64,000 nucleotides of DNA from Paralvinella palmiformis (lineage: Eukaryota; Annelida; Polychaeta; Terebellida; Alvinellidae), in NCBI GenBank assembly GCA_025642065.1, contig JAODUP010001281.1:1-64000 (forward strand), read 5' to 3'. The position numbers were made by a program, and so were the translations under genes. Numbering within the stretch: the stretch's first letter is position 1; every line of letters begins with the position of its first letter. Positions 37,001-49,749 of this stretch are shown piece by piece. A model generated the notes under the pieces. It was not told the DNA's origin and made no database searches. It saw only the letters and a list, made by a program, of their open reading frames with translations.

Positions 37001-37800
37001 AGCGTTTTGTTGTGTTATCGTCTCTAGAAAAGTATATATCTTCGAACGCTATTTTTCTATTCATCTTCATGTCATCACATACTGTAAGTTCATTGTCCAC
37101 TTATACTGAATGAAGATATGGCTCTAATATGAACGGGTGATGAAATACCCAATCGATTAAATAATTCAGATACGTGTTTGACAACGTCTCGTTTTGTTGG
37201 CTACAGCTCATGTTAATCAATGATCGGCTACTCTGATAAAATATACCGTAGTTTATTGACAAAAGGTTTAATTGCTGTGTAATGTTTCATAAGATAATAA
37301 TAATAATAATAATAATGACCGTTATTTTACGTGGCTTAGATATGGCCTGTAATTTATTGCTTCAACACGGTGAATTTCGTATGGTGGCATGATCAAACAG
37401 CTATGCCAGGTATGCCTGGTAAGCGGCCGGGATGTCTGTCATTACAAAAAGTGACCAGCCCACCCGGTCATGTAGGTATACCTGGGATGACCTATGCTCA
37501 CAGTCAAACAATTAGAGACAGTCTGATCAGCTCTTCTAGTAATCGATCGAGAAACCAATCGTCAGACTAGCCTCAACCGGTTCGCTGGCATTTGATAAAA
37601 TTATAACAGATGCTAGCATGGTTTGTGTGCCAGAGATTAATTCACAGAATGAATCTAAGTATAAACTCCGGGAAGTCGGCTCATTTTACAGGCCATCAGT
37701 GACACAAAGTCAATCCGGTCTGCAGAGTAGAACAGCATATATACCCAGTTACAGTTCAGTTATCTATGGCTAAACATCGGCAATGAAATATTCTCAATTA
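34036..37800. repeat. Block A of the left-arm tandem duplication
   Basis: Matches block B (37980-41660) in direct orientation at several anchors. It contains a decayed LINE C-terminus at 36020-36460 (minus, CEPVKLKQPDRQLRSDN), a CAT repeat at 35019-35040, and short frames at 34090-34250 and 34410-34601 that recur elsewhere. No intact gene is seen. Confidence 0.6.
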
Positions 37801-37979
37801 TCTAAGGAAAAGGAAACATAATTCCTAGCTAAGATTCGGTGTTGAGTGGAAGATGTTTTCTTCAGCATATCAATCGTATTTAAAGCTAGATTGTTGCCCA
37901 ATGAAATCAAAGAACATCCACGTATACATTGTGAATACCGAATGGCATATAAATGTTATGCAATCACACACAAACTCAC

Positions 37980-40900
37980 GTAACGTCGTATTGATTTATT
38001 TAATCAAGCAATACTAAATTTATATGTCGAATCAAAGGTCAATATCATATTCAATCTGTGCATCAATAATATAATTGCTAACAAAGACAGACTTTCTAAT
38101 GTTTTATGGAATTAATACAGGGAATTATTTGTGTATTAATATTATGGAAACGATAGAAAAAAGATATTCCACTTTAAAAGATTTAATGGTTTCAGAAAAG
38201 GTGAATAAAACTCAGATCAATCTTATCCACGTCTACTTCGTGTGGTACAATATCTGTTTTAATTAAATACATGGTATATGCCTATTACTAACTAATACCA
38301 TATAATAATTATTATTATAATAATAATCATAATCTGAATCATACTAATAATCATAATAATAATGTATATTTAATAAAATGCCCTTACTAGCAGGAGCCAT
38401 TCAAAGGCGCTGTACAAATAATACGTAATATAATAATACCCAAAATAATATGTCTGTAAAATCCATGTAAGAGATTTAAAAGATAATTATTATTTATCTG
38501 TGAAAGCAATCTTGACCAGGTATTTTTATAGAACGGATTTAAAATTTTCAAGAGACGATACATTTCTAATATCTGCCCACAACCGATTCCACAAAGTGTG
38601 GCTGCAAAACTAATTTCACAATCACCATATGATTTGAGCCGTGACACTGGCACCTGCAATAGTATCTGAGTGGATGACCTAAGTTTTCAGGATGGCTTTC
38701 TAATGGACACTAGTTCACACAGGTATTCTGGTGCCATGTCATTAATAGATTTATAAGTTATTAATAAAATCTTAAAATGGACACGCTGTCTAAAAGGTAT
38801 CCAACGTAGTTTTTAAAGAATTCTGTTCTTTAGATGGTAGTAGACAGCTCGGCATACTGATGTGACATCTTAATACATCTTAAAACAGTGGTCAAAATAA
38901 CCCATAGATTTTTAACTGACCCATTAGGGCTAATTGAAGATGCGCACATATGTAATGTTGGTATCTTTTGGGATATAACACAATGTGGATATATAATATT
39001 TGTTTTATATTATCATTCATGGCCGATATCAACAATACAATGTTCTAAATTCTTCAAGGAAGAGGAGAAATTAGAACATTTGTGGTTATCGTTTACTTTT
39101 GTTTGTTTGGTTAGGTTATTTTCGAGGATGGTTTTGATGTTAGTAAATTTCATGCAGGGTTTTCAACAAAGTAAAAGTATTAATCTGTTCCACGACAAAA
39201 TGGTAAATATTTTAAATTTAAAATGTTGGATGTGACGCGTAGAAGCTAAAATGTTAAATCACATTTTATCAAACACTTTCCTCTAACAATGCTACCATAA
39301 TGTGTGTTTTTTAAAACGTATCTAATGTTTGTGATTTAAATATCTGCACAAGAACAAATATTTGTTCAAAACAAAGTAATTGAGGAGCATCTTGTGATAA
39401 GTAAAAGTGTAATAAAAGATCCCCATATAGTCCATATAATGGTTGAGATGCTAAACAATATCACGATCAGGCTATTTCAATTGTACTAATTCGAACATAT
39501 AAGGTTGTGATAAGCCATGCACCGCTTTGTATGTGATCAGTAGTATCTTGAATACAATGCGTTATTTCACTGGTAACCATTGGAGATATTTAGATAAAGG
39601 CTGTTTATGATCGTACTTGTAGGTATTTGTCACCAGACGTGCAGTACAGTTCTGTATGCATGGCAGTTAGTTAACACATCTGTCTGGTATTCTTATGAGC
39701 AATGAGTTGCCATAATCTATACTCGATGCAATGGAGCTATGTTCCACAGTCATAAGGAAATAGGTAGATAAATGAAATTTAAAATATCAAATTCTTCGCT
39801 AAAGTCTAACGCTCTGAATCCAACACATCGTCACATATTTTATCCCAAATCAACAACTCTTTTCCAGAATGAACCAAATATAAGGCTAACATTTGGAATA
39901 CGCACTCAACATAGATTTCAACCAGGTGGTCATTGGATACTGCAATTCTAACCAGACTGAACCGATATATTAAAATTCCTATTATAATATCGAAATAGCT
40001 AATAAAATGGACAGGTGATTTGTTCAAATATTTGAAGCTTTACAATTAGACACCGGCTTCTTTTTTCAAACGCGTCACATGTTTGGTAACTTCATTCGAA
40101 TGCAGATCTAACAAAGCACAGTTTAGATAACACTCTTTAATGAACCGTAAGTACAAAGGGGGAAATATGATGTTTTACGGTGTTGATAATACAGCATTTG
40201 ATATTTTCATATTGCAATATACTTACATGCTTGTCATAAGTTTTGTTGAGTTATCATCTCTAGAGAAGTATAAACCTTCGAACACTATTTTTCTTTTCAT
40301 CTCCTTGTCGGCACATACTGTAAGTTCACTGTCCACTTACACTGAATGAAGATATGGCTCTAATATGAACGGACGATGGTATACTAAATCAATTGAATAA
40401 TTCAGATACATGTTTGACAACGTCTCGTTTTGTTGGCTACAGATCAATGATTCTGTGTAGATTGTTATTATTCCATACAAAGAAGCTTCTCTGATCTGAT
40501 GAAAACATAGTTGTTGTCATCATGTACTATAGTCTCTAGCGTGTTACAGTTTGTACTCTTACATCTTAGCTTAAATTCAACTTCATATAAAATGATTCAA
40601 TTGATTATCAGCAGTAGGATACAAAGTTAATCAGAGATGGTATTCGCCAGAAAGATATTGTTCTCCAAATCTACGGTAATTTGACTCGGGTGTATATCCA
40701 GGTGCATTTTAATCATTGTGTTCAGCTTTAATAGTAATCTCACCGGCTCAGATAGTACATACACATTTGATTATGTAAATATTCCATGTACCATTTAAAT
40801 CCATCGGGTCTGGTAGCTGTAGGAATTTGGTACAATTCATGTCACTCGCTGTTAGTTGTATTTACATGAGTGTCTTACTCTATGTCGCTGATAAATGTAA

Positions 40901-41390
40901 TCTGATAAAACCTGAGTTTCAGCATTATTGCTATAAGATTCGTTATCGTGGATAATCATGTACACTATTAGTCATTCAAACTTTGGTTGATCCTTTATCC
41001 TCATTAACAATTAAATATAAACTGTTTTGGTGCTAAAGATGAATCCTCAAAAACTAAATGATATGGATTGAAATGTTCTCTTGAATTGTACTATCCTCAT
41101 TATTGTTATGGACTACATTGTATCAGATGTAATGTCCTCATGTATTGTCATGGACTATATGATGTCGGATATAATTTTCTCGTGTATTTTCATCAATAAT
41201 TGCTTGTTCGAGGGAAACATATTCCATATAATCAGATACAGTGTTAACGTATGTCACAGGTATTTCAGATTATATTAATCTATGATCGAGTACTCTGATA
41301 ACATATACGGTAGCTTATTGACAAAAGGTTAATTGCTGTATAATGCTTCATAACAGCATTATCAAAATGTGAAGTACTAGGTCAGGCAAG

Positions 41391-41426
<36 letters not shown>

Positions 41427-41660
41427 GACGTTATTTAACGTGGCTTAACTACCTCAAGTGAGAGAGATGCATATGGTCTGTAATTTATTGCTTCAACACG
41501 GGGACTAATTCTAAATAAATGTATAATTAACAATAGATGGCATAATAAATTGAAGAAAACTTTCCAACACGTTATATGCTTTTATGGCGTTTAGAACGAA
41601 GAAAGATATGTTGAGGTAGTACACCTTTCTGTATGAAAAGATGGTACTAATTTTCCTTGA
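37980..41660. repeat. Block B of the left-arm tandem duplication
   Basis: Starts with a second copy of the GT-upstream sequence seen at 33230-33470, but no GT gene precedes it. It includes a CR1/L2-like LINE end at 38300-38835 and a LINE C-terminus at 39450-39760. 40180-41300 is the conserved distal block. (AAT)n at 41392-41424. No intact gene. Confidence 0.6.
38300..38835 (-). mobile_element. CR1/L2-like LINE 3' end, copy 3
   Basis: Same 3' terminal sequence as 33477-34035, at the same place in block B as that copy is in block A. The insertion therefore predates the tandem duplication. The minus strand reads CTAPLNGSC near the tail and GDCEISFAATLCGIGCGQIL further in, a decayed form of the family's C-terminus. 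Confidence 0.7.
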
Positions 41661-42889
41661 TTTATCATCAGGAGGATGTAATCAGGTCACGAGACTCTCA
41701 ATTTTAGTACGTTATCACATCCTGTTAAAACGACTACTCCATCAGAAATTACAGAATAATAATATCCAGCCAACTTAGGTGTAAAAGGCTAACGTTCGCT
41801 GGTTCCTTGGTCTTACACCGCGTGGCGCAACTCTATTCCAGAGTAAACTACATGTCGGGAAATAGTGAAACAACTAACTGTACAGCAGAGAAAACCGGCG
41901 TACGATGAAGAGTACTGGTCAAAACATTAGCTTAAGCCACAACCAATAAGGTGTACTTACAAATTAGAATTCTCTACGATTGTTTCATTGTATATTTGAA
42001 ATATCATTGCCTCTGCAAATTAACAATGGCATGGGAACAAGCTGATGACATCATAGGACAATCAGAGGATTATGTTAAGTGTTTATCAACGAAACACTAT
42101 TGCATTTGTGTTTATCAACGAAGCACTACATGACGTCACTGAAACAGTTTTAATTCGGGTGAAAAACAGTATTATTAATACTATCTGCTATATTTTATTC
42201 TATACGTTACCAAATTATACATAATCTATGCTCACCTGAGTCTCCTCACTGGTCCCACGATGGAGTAGTATGGTCCCAGAAAATAAACATATCGGGTGGG
42301 CAGATTGCACATGGTCGCCCTTATAATTGATACTTATGGCAATATCTCCTTTCATCGCTCACCTCTTATGATTTCTCGATTGGACAACATTGTCGTCTCA
42401 CCTTAATATCACGTTATCCGATTTATTATCTACTTAATTTTTTCACATAATGAAATAATGATAAAATAGAATTAATATTGATAACAATTGATATAACATT
42501 ATTTTGCCAATAATTTATCGGATGTTGTATTTATTAGTCATTTTCACTGTTACATAAGGGGACTATGACCCGATTAAAGAAAATTTGTCATATGACGCAT
42601 TAACGGCCAAAGTGGAACGGGTAATTTAGCTTCAGTTCCCTGCAAGGCGGACCCGAACAGAAACGCTCACAAATAGGACCAATTTAGTAAGCTCCTCATG
42701 AGTGAATAAGCGGGGAAGCCACATTATCCCCCCCCCCCACTGCTATGGTGACCCGGCTGACCGGGTCACCTTGTAAGGTCTCTGTCTCTGGTTAGCCAGA
42801 GACATCAGTGACCGGTTTTGAGCAGTGATGGGGGGATATGATTGTTCGTGGTTGGGCTGCTCTAAGAAGAACTAGGGTTCTCAGGGCCC
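41661..42889. other. Spacer of the palindrome
   Basis: About 1.2 kb with no match in either arm. It is less AT-rich at its right end (42540-42889), which holds an 11-base C run (42728-42738) and two strong hairpins. No reading frame of interest. The 60-codon frame at 41951 has no motif. Confidence 0.6.
42747..42804. repeat. Two adjacent perfect hairpins
   Basis: Hairpin 1: GGTGACCCGG (42747-42756), loop CTGA, CCGGGTCACC (42761-42770). Hairpin 2: TGTCTCTGG (42783-42791), loop TTAG, CCAGAGACA (42796-42804). Both stems are perfect, 12 bases apart, and GC-rich in AT-rich surroundings. Confidence 0.9.
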
Positions 42890-43106
42890 AGTACCATCTT
42901 TTCATACAGAAAGGTGTACTCCTCAACATATCTTTCTTCGCTGTGTAGTAAACCCTATCAAAGCATCTAACGTGTTGGAAACTGTTTTTCAATCTATTGT
43001 TAATTATACATTTATTTAGAATTAGTCCCCGTGTTGAAGCAATAAATTACAAACACTATCCATCTCTCTCACTTGAGGTAGTTAAGCCACGTTAAATAAC
43101 GGCCAA

Positions 43107-43142
<36 letters not shown>

Positions 43143-43280
43143 CATTATTATCTTGCCTGACCTTATACTTGCCGTTATCATAATCCGGTTATGAAACATT
43201 TCACAGCAATTAATCTTTTTTCATCAAACTACGGTATACGTTATCAGAGTACTCGATCATTGATTAACATAATATGACAA

Positions 43281-43376
43281 TGTGACATACATTAAGACTG
43301 TATCTGTGACATACATTAAGACCTTATCTGTGACATACATTAAGACTGTATCTGTGACATACATTAAGACTGTATC
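43281..43376. repeat. Minisatellite, four 24-base units
   Basis: Unit TGTGACATACATTAAGACTG followed by TATC, repeated four times in exact register. Only the second unit differs, with two changes (CTT for TGT region). The paralogous positions at 28470-28490 and 41240-41265 hold a single related unit. Confidence 0.95.
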
Positions 43377-46300
43377 TGATTATCTGGAATATGTTTTCCT
43401 TGAACAAGCAACTATTGATGATCTGCATGAGAAAATCATATCCTACACCATCTAGTCCATGACAGTACATGAGGACATTACATCTGACAACATGTGGTCT
43501 AACGCAATTGAAGAGGACATTACAATCCACACTATTTAGTTTATGATGATTTAACTTTAGCATCAAAACAGTTTATATTTATTTGTTAATGAGGATAAAG
43601 GATCAACCCAAATTTGAATGACTTCTAGTGTAAATGGTTATGCCCGATAACGAATCTTATAGCAATAACACTGAAATTTAGGTTTCATCAGATTACATTT
43701 ATCAGCGACATAGAGTAAGACACTCATGTAAATACAACTAACAGCGAGTGACATGAATTGTACCAAATTCCTACAGCTACCAGACCCGATGGATTTAAAT
43801 GGTACATGGAATGTTTACATAATCAAATGTGTATGTACTATCTGAGCCGGTGAGATTACTATTAAAGCTGAACACAATGATTAAAATGCACCTGGATATA
43901 CACCCGAGTCAAATTACCGTAGATTTGGAGAACAATATATTTCTGGAGAATATCATCTCTGATATCGATAAAGAATTAACTTTGTATCCTACTGCTGATA
44001 ATCAATTGAATCATTTTATATGAAGCTGGATTTAAGCTAAGATGTAAGAGTACAAACTGTAACACGCTAGAGACTATAGTACATGATGACAACAACTATG
44101 TTTTCATCAGACAAGAGAATCTTCTTGGTATGGAATGATAACAATCTACACAGAATCATTGATCTGTAGCCAACAAAACGAGACGTTGTCAAACATGTAT
44201 CTGAACTATTCAAATGATTTAGTATACCATCGTCCGTTCATATTAGAGCCATATCTCCATTCAGTATAAGTGATCAGTATGTGCTGATCATGAAGATGAA
44301 AATAAAAAATAGTGTTCGAATGTATATACTTCTCTAGATACGATAACTCAACAAAACACTAACTGCCTGTGACAACTATATAAGTATTTTGCAATATGAG
44401 AATAACAAATGCTGTATTATCAACATCGAAAACATCAAATTTGCCTTTTGTACTTACCGTTCCTTATAGCGTTTTATCTAAACTGCGCTTCGTTAGATCT
44501 GCTTTAAGATGAAGTTAACAAAAATGTGACGCATTTGAAAAAAGAAGATTGAAAAATATAAAAAAAAACTGTAGTATCCAATGACCACCTGCTTAAAATC
44601 TATATTTATGCTATTCAACAAGTGTTGAGTGCGTATTGCAAATGTTAGCATTATATTTGGTTCATTCTGGAAATTAGATTTTGATTTGGGATAGAATGTG
44701 TGGTGGTGTGTTGGATTCAGAGCGTTATACATTAGCGACGAATTTGATGTTTTAAACTGTACTGCACACCTAGTACAATTATACACAGCCTGTATTTAAA
44801 CATCACCATTTGTTATTACAAAAACAGCCTATAAGATATATTCGGACCATGGAACCTTTATAATTCAAATTTAAGATATTTCTATATGATAATGGTTTAA
44901 ATGTCATCTACTAATAATATTGATTATTATGAATTCTTGTATTTTTCAATAATTTATAATATGAATTGTATGTAGAGATGTCTGTGTAAACATATAGTCT
45001 GTATATACTGTCGCATACAGAAGGTTATCCTGGTTAAACCAGATAAAATGTATATGCTAATGGCAGATATTTTAGTAACTGGCATTGAAGTGAAATACAA
45101 TGATGCTCTGAGAGATTAGATAAAACGTCTGAAACTCTACAATATTTAATTGGTGTGGTTACAAAATCCTCGGTGATATATTTAAATAATAATTTACTAA
45201 TTTATTCCACTATTAATAGGAAATTCTTATGAAATATATCACACATATCCTGTATAAAGAATGATTTACCCAGTTTTATTTTGGTGAGACTTAGTATTCG
45301 ATAGCCGACGTCAGAAATGACACATTGGTTCTTAGAAGCTTCGTTATTGCCCATTTATTATTCAATAATAGACACGCACTATATTTGTGTGGAAACCGTT
45401 GTGCTAAAAATAATTAAATTTAAGATAAAAGAGTAATTTCTGACATATTACAAATAATAATATGAACTCCAGGAGAAATAAAGATTTAACTGATAGATGT
45501 AGTTCTATTGTACAACAAATGTGGATATGGCTGTTTCCATACATAATCCATTTTACATTCCGACATATTGTTTGTGTGTTCCCAAAACCTTTGATTAAAT
45601 AAACCTTTGGTAATCTTTTGTCATTTGTTATAAAACAATCTATTTTTTAACTTCCCGAGAGATTTCTTTCTTTCTATTTTGGTACATCACCGATGATTTT
45701 GTAGAAACTCCGTGTATCCTTGCATCATTTATTGGAACTAATGAGCAGTGATAGGTCAGCATTCTTATTTGTAAGTACATGGACGACTTCAGTATTATAC
45801 TTCTTTAATGTGTTTGACTGTAATATTAACTATTTATTGATCAATGACGTGTGGTAATGATAATATTGATGCCTTCTCTAATTCATATTCGTTTGAAGTA
45901 CGCCGAAGGTAATAATTAAATTCAAAATAATCTGAGTTGAAGTTCAGTAAGTGTAAGATATGTAAGACTTTTGTTTAACCAGTATTTTAAATATATAGTC
46001 AACCACTGAAATATGATGTTAGCTATGAGAATAATTGTGAGGAAATATGACAGATGACTGAAACGTTTCTGATAAATCAGAGAATATCTAATTATTATAA
46101 TCTGCAAGAGTTTCGGATAAAACATAAAAATATAAGTGTTTCCAGGCTTTTATTTAAACATGTATCATGACCATCTCGTATGATGATGATGATGATGATG
46201 ATGATTAATGTTTTATGGCTTGTGACCATCTCGGAAGGTTTTATTATAACTATTCTTAACCTGGGGCAAGAAGGGTATTTAAACAAATATAGAAGTACCT

Positions 46301-46777
46301 AGTGAAGTAGAAAATTTTGATACATCAGATGAAGTGTTTTATTTCAATATTAGAGATAGAATAATGAAGCGACACAGTGTCATATTTAGAACCCCAATAA
46401 ACCCAAATTATCTTATTACAATACCGTTGCTTTACGCCATATCATATGTCACAGTAATGAAATATTGCTGCCTAAATGACTAATAACTTAATAAACTCGA
46501 ATGTTCTTTAATCTACTGAACTGATACTTACTGTGTTGACCGATTCCTTGGTCAAACGATGAAGATGTTCTATCAAATAAGAAAGACGAGGCATAAATTT
46601 AGCTACAACATTATCTGTATATTCAGTCTATAAAAACCATCATCCACCATGTTTTTAACATCTCAACCATTATCTGGACTATATGGGTTTTATTATGTTA
46701 TGTATTATTTGTACAGAACAGTTAAATGGCTCCTGCTAGTAATGGACTTTATTAAAAATACAATATTATATTATGAC

Positions 46778-46810
<33 letters not shown>

Positions 46811-47014
46811 CATCATTACAATTACATCAAAACACAAATAATTCATTGTTTAAATTCTATAAAACATTAGAAAGGTTGTCTTTGTTATCAATTATATTAT
46901 TGTTGCACAGATTGAATCAGATTCGACATATAAATTTAGTATGGCTTGATTACAGTGATATTTGTGTTGTTGGTTCGTACTCTATTGTTAGATGAATCAA
47001 TACGACGTTAAGCC

Positions 47015-47017
<3 letters not shown>

Positions 47018-47074
<57 letters not shown>
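47018..47074. repeat. (AT)n microsatellite upstream of GT copy 3
   Basis: AT dinucleotides, about 57 bases, roughly 180 bases before the start codon. The other copies have an AT tract upstream too, though further away. Confidence 0.95.
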
Positions 47075-47076
<2 letters not shown>

Positions 47077-47253
47077 GCGACAGATGTCGAACGAAGCTTC
47101 TGAATTAACAATCTATATAACACATATTTAACGATTGCCATCGACTATGCACTAATTAAGAATGTCGAAAATACCATATCTACCCACATTTGTATTAATG
47201 GTGAAAGAGAATACAGTATGATTCTGCTGGGAATTTTGTTGTAGTGTTACACC

Positions 47254-48339
47254 ATGGAGTTCAGAAAGCAGGCATCCATAAAATGTTTGACATTGATAAT
47301 AATAGTTACACTGATTGTTAAGATGGAATGGCCAACGAAAAGGTGGTTGTCTATCACGAACGATCCTTGTCTTGTCCATTGTACGACAGGTGAACCATGT
47401 CAATATCCGGACGAGTTCGATTTTAGGATAATTGTGTTGACATTCAATCGTCCAGAATCATTAAGGAAATGTCTTACACACATCGCTAAGTTATATACTC
47501 TTGGAGATAAAGTATCCATTGATATCTGGATCGATAGATCAAAAGATGGTAAGGTGGATGAAAGTACATTAAATATTTCTCGAGAGTTTCAGTTAAACTG
47601 GACCCAGGGACAGGTTTGTGTACACATCCAACAACGGAATGCTTATATAATTGGTCAATGGATAGATACATGGAGACCTCGTGAGAATTCGCATGAGATA
47701 GCATTAATTCTAGAAGATGACATTGATATTTCACCTCTGACATATAAATGGCTAAAACTGATGAATTCAAAATTCAGAGATGTTTCTGATGTGGCAGGAT
47801 ATACATTACAAATGGAGAATGTTAATTATGTTAAGCCTAATCTTCGAGCTGTATCTAATATCCCCAAAACGGACAATGTCTTTCTTTATCGTTTGTTTGG
47901 AACTTGGGGATATTCTCCTAAACCAAACGAATGGAGAGATTTTCAGGATTGGTTCCATGAAATACGTAAAGACAATAATTTTAAACCCTACATGCCAGGT
48001 TTGAGGATAAATGGATGGTTCACTAGATTTGAAAGACAAGGTAGAGCAGATTCGATGTGGGAAATGTGGCCTATTTACTATCATAATAAAAGTAATCTGT
48101 TTACAGTTTATTCAAACCTAAAGGGTTATACAGGACAAGACAATACGTTGTTAGATATGAACAGGTTAGAACCTGGATTACATTATAAGGCCCATTCACG
48201 GATCACTAAAGACAAGTCATATCTACTATTGTCTCAATGGAACCCAGAACTCGAGAAGTTTCCGGAATATCTTCCTAGACATGACTTTGATGGAAGCTGT
48301 GTCAACAGCAGCGCTGAGAACAATGCTACTTATTTATAA
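47254..48339 (+). CDS. Putative type II membrane glycosyltransferase, copy 3
   Basis: An intact 361-codon single-exon gene in the right palindrome arm. It has the family's motifs: FRIIVLTFNRPESLRKCL, IWIDRSKDG, LILEDDIDISP with the EDD, and FGTWGYSPKPNEW. It begins ACACCATGG, the best start context of the three. Compared with copy 2 it lacks codon 2 (MEF for MKDF), has Lys in the membrane segment (SIKCLTLIIIVTLIVK), and differs at about 22 positions in all. The Lys may weaken the anchor. Donor, acceptor and expression are unknown. Minus-strand frames at 47152-47403, 47486-47770 and 47806-48084 are shadows. Confidence 0.87.
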   Translation: MEFRKQASIKCLTLIIIVTLIVKMEWPTKRWLSITNDPCLVHCTTGEPCQYPDEFDFRIIVLTFNRPESLRKCLTHIAKLYTLGDKVSIDIWIDRSKDGKVDESTLNISREFQLNWTQGQVCVHIQQRNAYIIGQWIDTWRPRENSHEIALILEDDIDISPLTYKWLKLMNSKFRDVSDVAGYTLQMENVNYVKPNLRAVSNIPKTDNVFLYRLFGTWGYSPKPNEWRDFQDWFHEIRKDNNFKPYMPGLRINGWFTRFERQGRADSMWEMWPIYYHNKSNLFTVYSNLKGYTGQDNTLLDMNRLEPGLHYKAHSRITKDKSYLLLSQWNPELEKFPEYLPRHDFDGSCVNSSAENNATYL

Positions 48340-48473
48340 AAAGAAACTGGTTGATAAAATTGTTACCAAATTTCACTCATACATTTCATAACAATGGATT
48401 TAAATAATATCTGAAAATAGAGTTAAGAAATAATAGTCATTTCGTATTGTCTGTGTTATATTTATTACATAAT
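48340..48473 (+). repeat. 3' flank of GT copy 3
   Basis: Matches the inverse of 30805-30947. Similarity ends at 48473, where a MITE begins. Confidence 0.65.
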
Positions 48474-49420
48474 ACAGTCAGAATCCATTAATCCGACAAG
48501 GTTTGTCACATGATAATATGTCGGATAAACGCGAATGTCTAAATATCGAGTCCGTGACATAGCGGTAGTCTGTGTCACACATTTTTAGATCGTAAAGACA
48601 TGCTGTTATATGTAACAAAAATAACACACAACATCAATTGGAACCACAATGACACTTAAAATCTTGTGGTGTATTTATTTATTTTCAACAATTATGGCAA
48701 TAAATTACCAAAATGAAAATCCAACATGAAGGTCTGTTTAGCGGAATTAGTTTTGTGCAGGAGATATATCAACACGACGCTGTTTTCTTACTGGACTTGA
48801 CATATTTCTCTGTTATTATTTCGATAGCTGTAGAAATGAATCTGATAGCAAGTAACTCTTACCTCCGTATTTAACTAATATGCAATAACCGTGCGCAATG
48901 GTACTGAATGGCATTGAAGCCATTGATCGTTTTGATGTTTCTAATTACATACATTATAAAGAAATACTCGTGTCACTTTGTCCATCAGATTAACTCATGA
49001 TCTGCTCATTGGAAAGATCATACATTTGTGTTTGTAATTATCCATGAATTATTATGATTGGCTATGAGATAACCACAGGCAATGGAAGCATGGTGTGACG
49101 GCTTATATGGTCAAGGACGGTTGTAATTGGTTACGATATAGCAATTATCGTGTGTGGGTAGGTTAATTAACCATTACTGACAACATGTGGGTGTGTCTTG
49201 CATTACAGAACTAGCGGAAAATTTGACAAAATATTCGTGTTGTGAGATTATCGAGGTTTTTACATTGAAAAGTCATATTCTGTTGCCGAAATGAAGTGTC
49301 GGAGTCGGAACACGATTTTTCCGGATTAAAGAGTCATTTATAATGAGCTAAATCCGTTACAAAGAATTATGTGCCGGAAAGTGGAATTGTCGGATAAACA
49401 ATGTCTGGATTAATGGATTC

Positions 49421-49427
<7 letters not shown>
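48474..49427. mobile_element. pogo-like non-autonomous DNA transposon (MITE)
   Basis: The left end CAGTCAGAATCCATTAATCC and the reversed right end GACAGAATCCATTAATCC are inverted repeats next to TA on each side, as in pogo/Tigger elements. About 950 bases with no transposase. A deleted relative lies at 54362-54590. The inner part carries TGACATAGCGGTAGTCTGTG near the left end. Confidence 0.75.

Positions 49428-49460
<33 letters not shown>
49428..49460. repeat. (AT)n microsatellite
   Basis: Directly abuts the MITE right end. 49461-49740 beyond it shows nothing recognisable. Confidence 0.9.
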
Positions 49461-49464
<4 letters not shown>

Positions 49465-49749
49465 CATAATCTTTTTATATTAAATTCATTATATATAGGG
49501 ATAAAGAGAGTGAAGCCACAGTCGGCTGATATTCTCTCAACTTACTTACTACAGATAATATTCAAGATCATATAGTTTTATACAGGTGAAGAAGAAAAAA
49601 ACCACAGCAAACATAAAAACTTAATATTATATTAATACATGTAGATTAAAGTTTATTTTGACACATTCTGTTAAGAATGTTATAATATTTTAGTCAGTAT
49701 ATTATGTACGATAATTCATTGCAACAAACACTGCTTAATACGTGATTGA

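Larger units (their letters stand above)
42890..47253. repeat. Right arm of the palindrome, upstream of GT copy 3
   Basis: The inverted counterpart of the left arm, with one copy of the block that is doubled on the left. Contains (ATT)n at 43108-43143 and 46775-46815, a (GAT)n run at 46181-46204, a 24-base minisatellite, and a residual LINE tail at 46700-46815. The short frame 43829-44023 (+) lies in the conserved distal block. No gene is supported before GT copy 3. Confidence 0.7.

Noticed and set aside
43281..43376. CRISPR-like array
   Set aside because: Repeats are directly adjacent with no spacers, and the genome is eukaryotic; it is a minisatellite.
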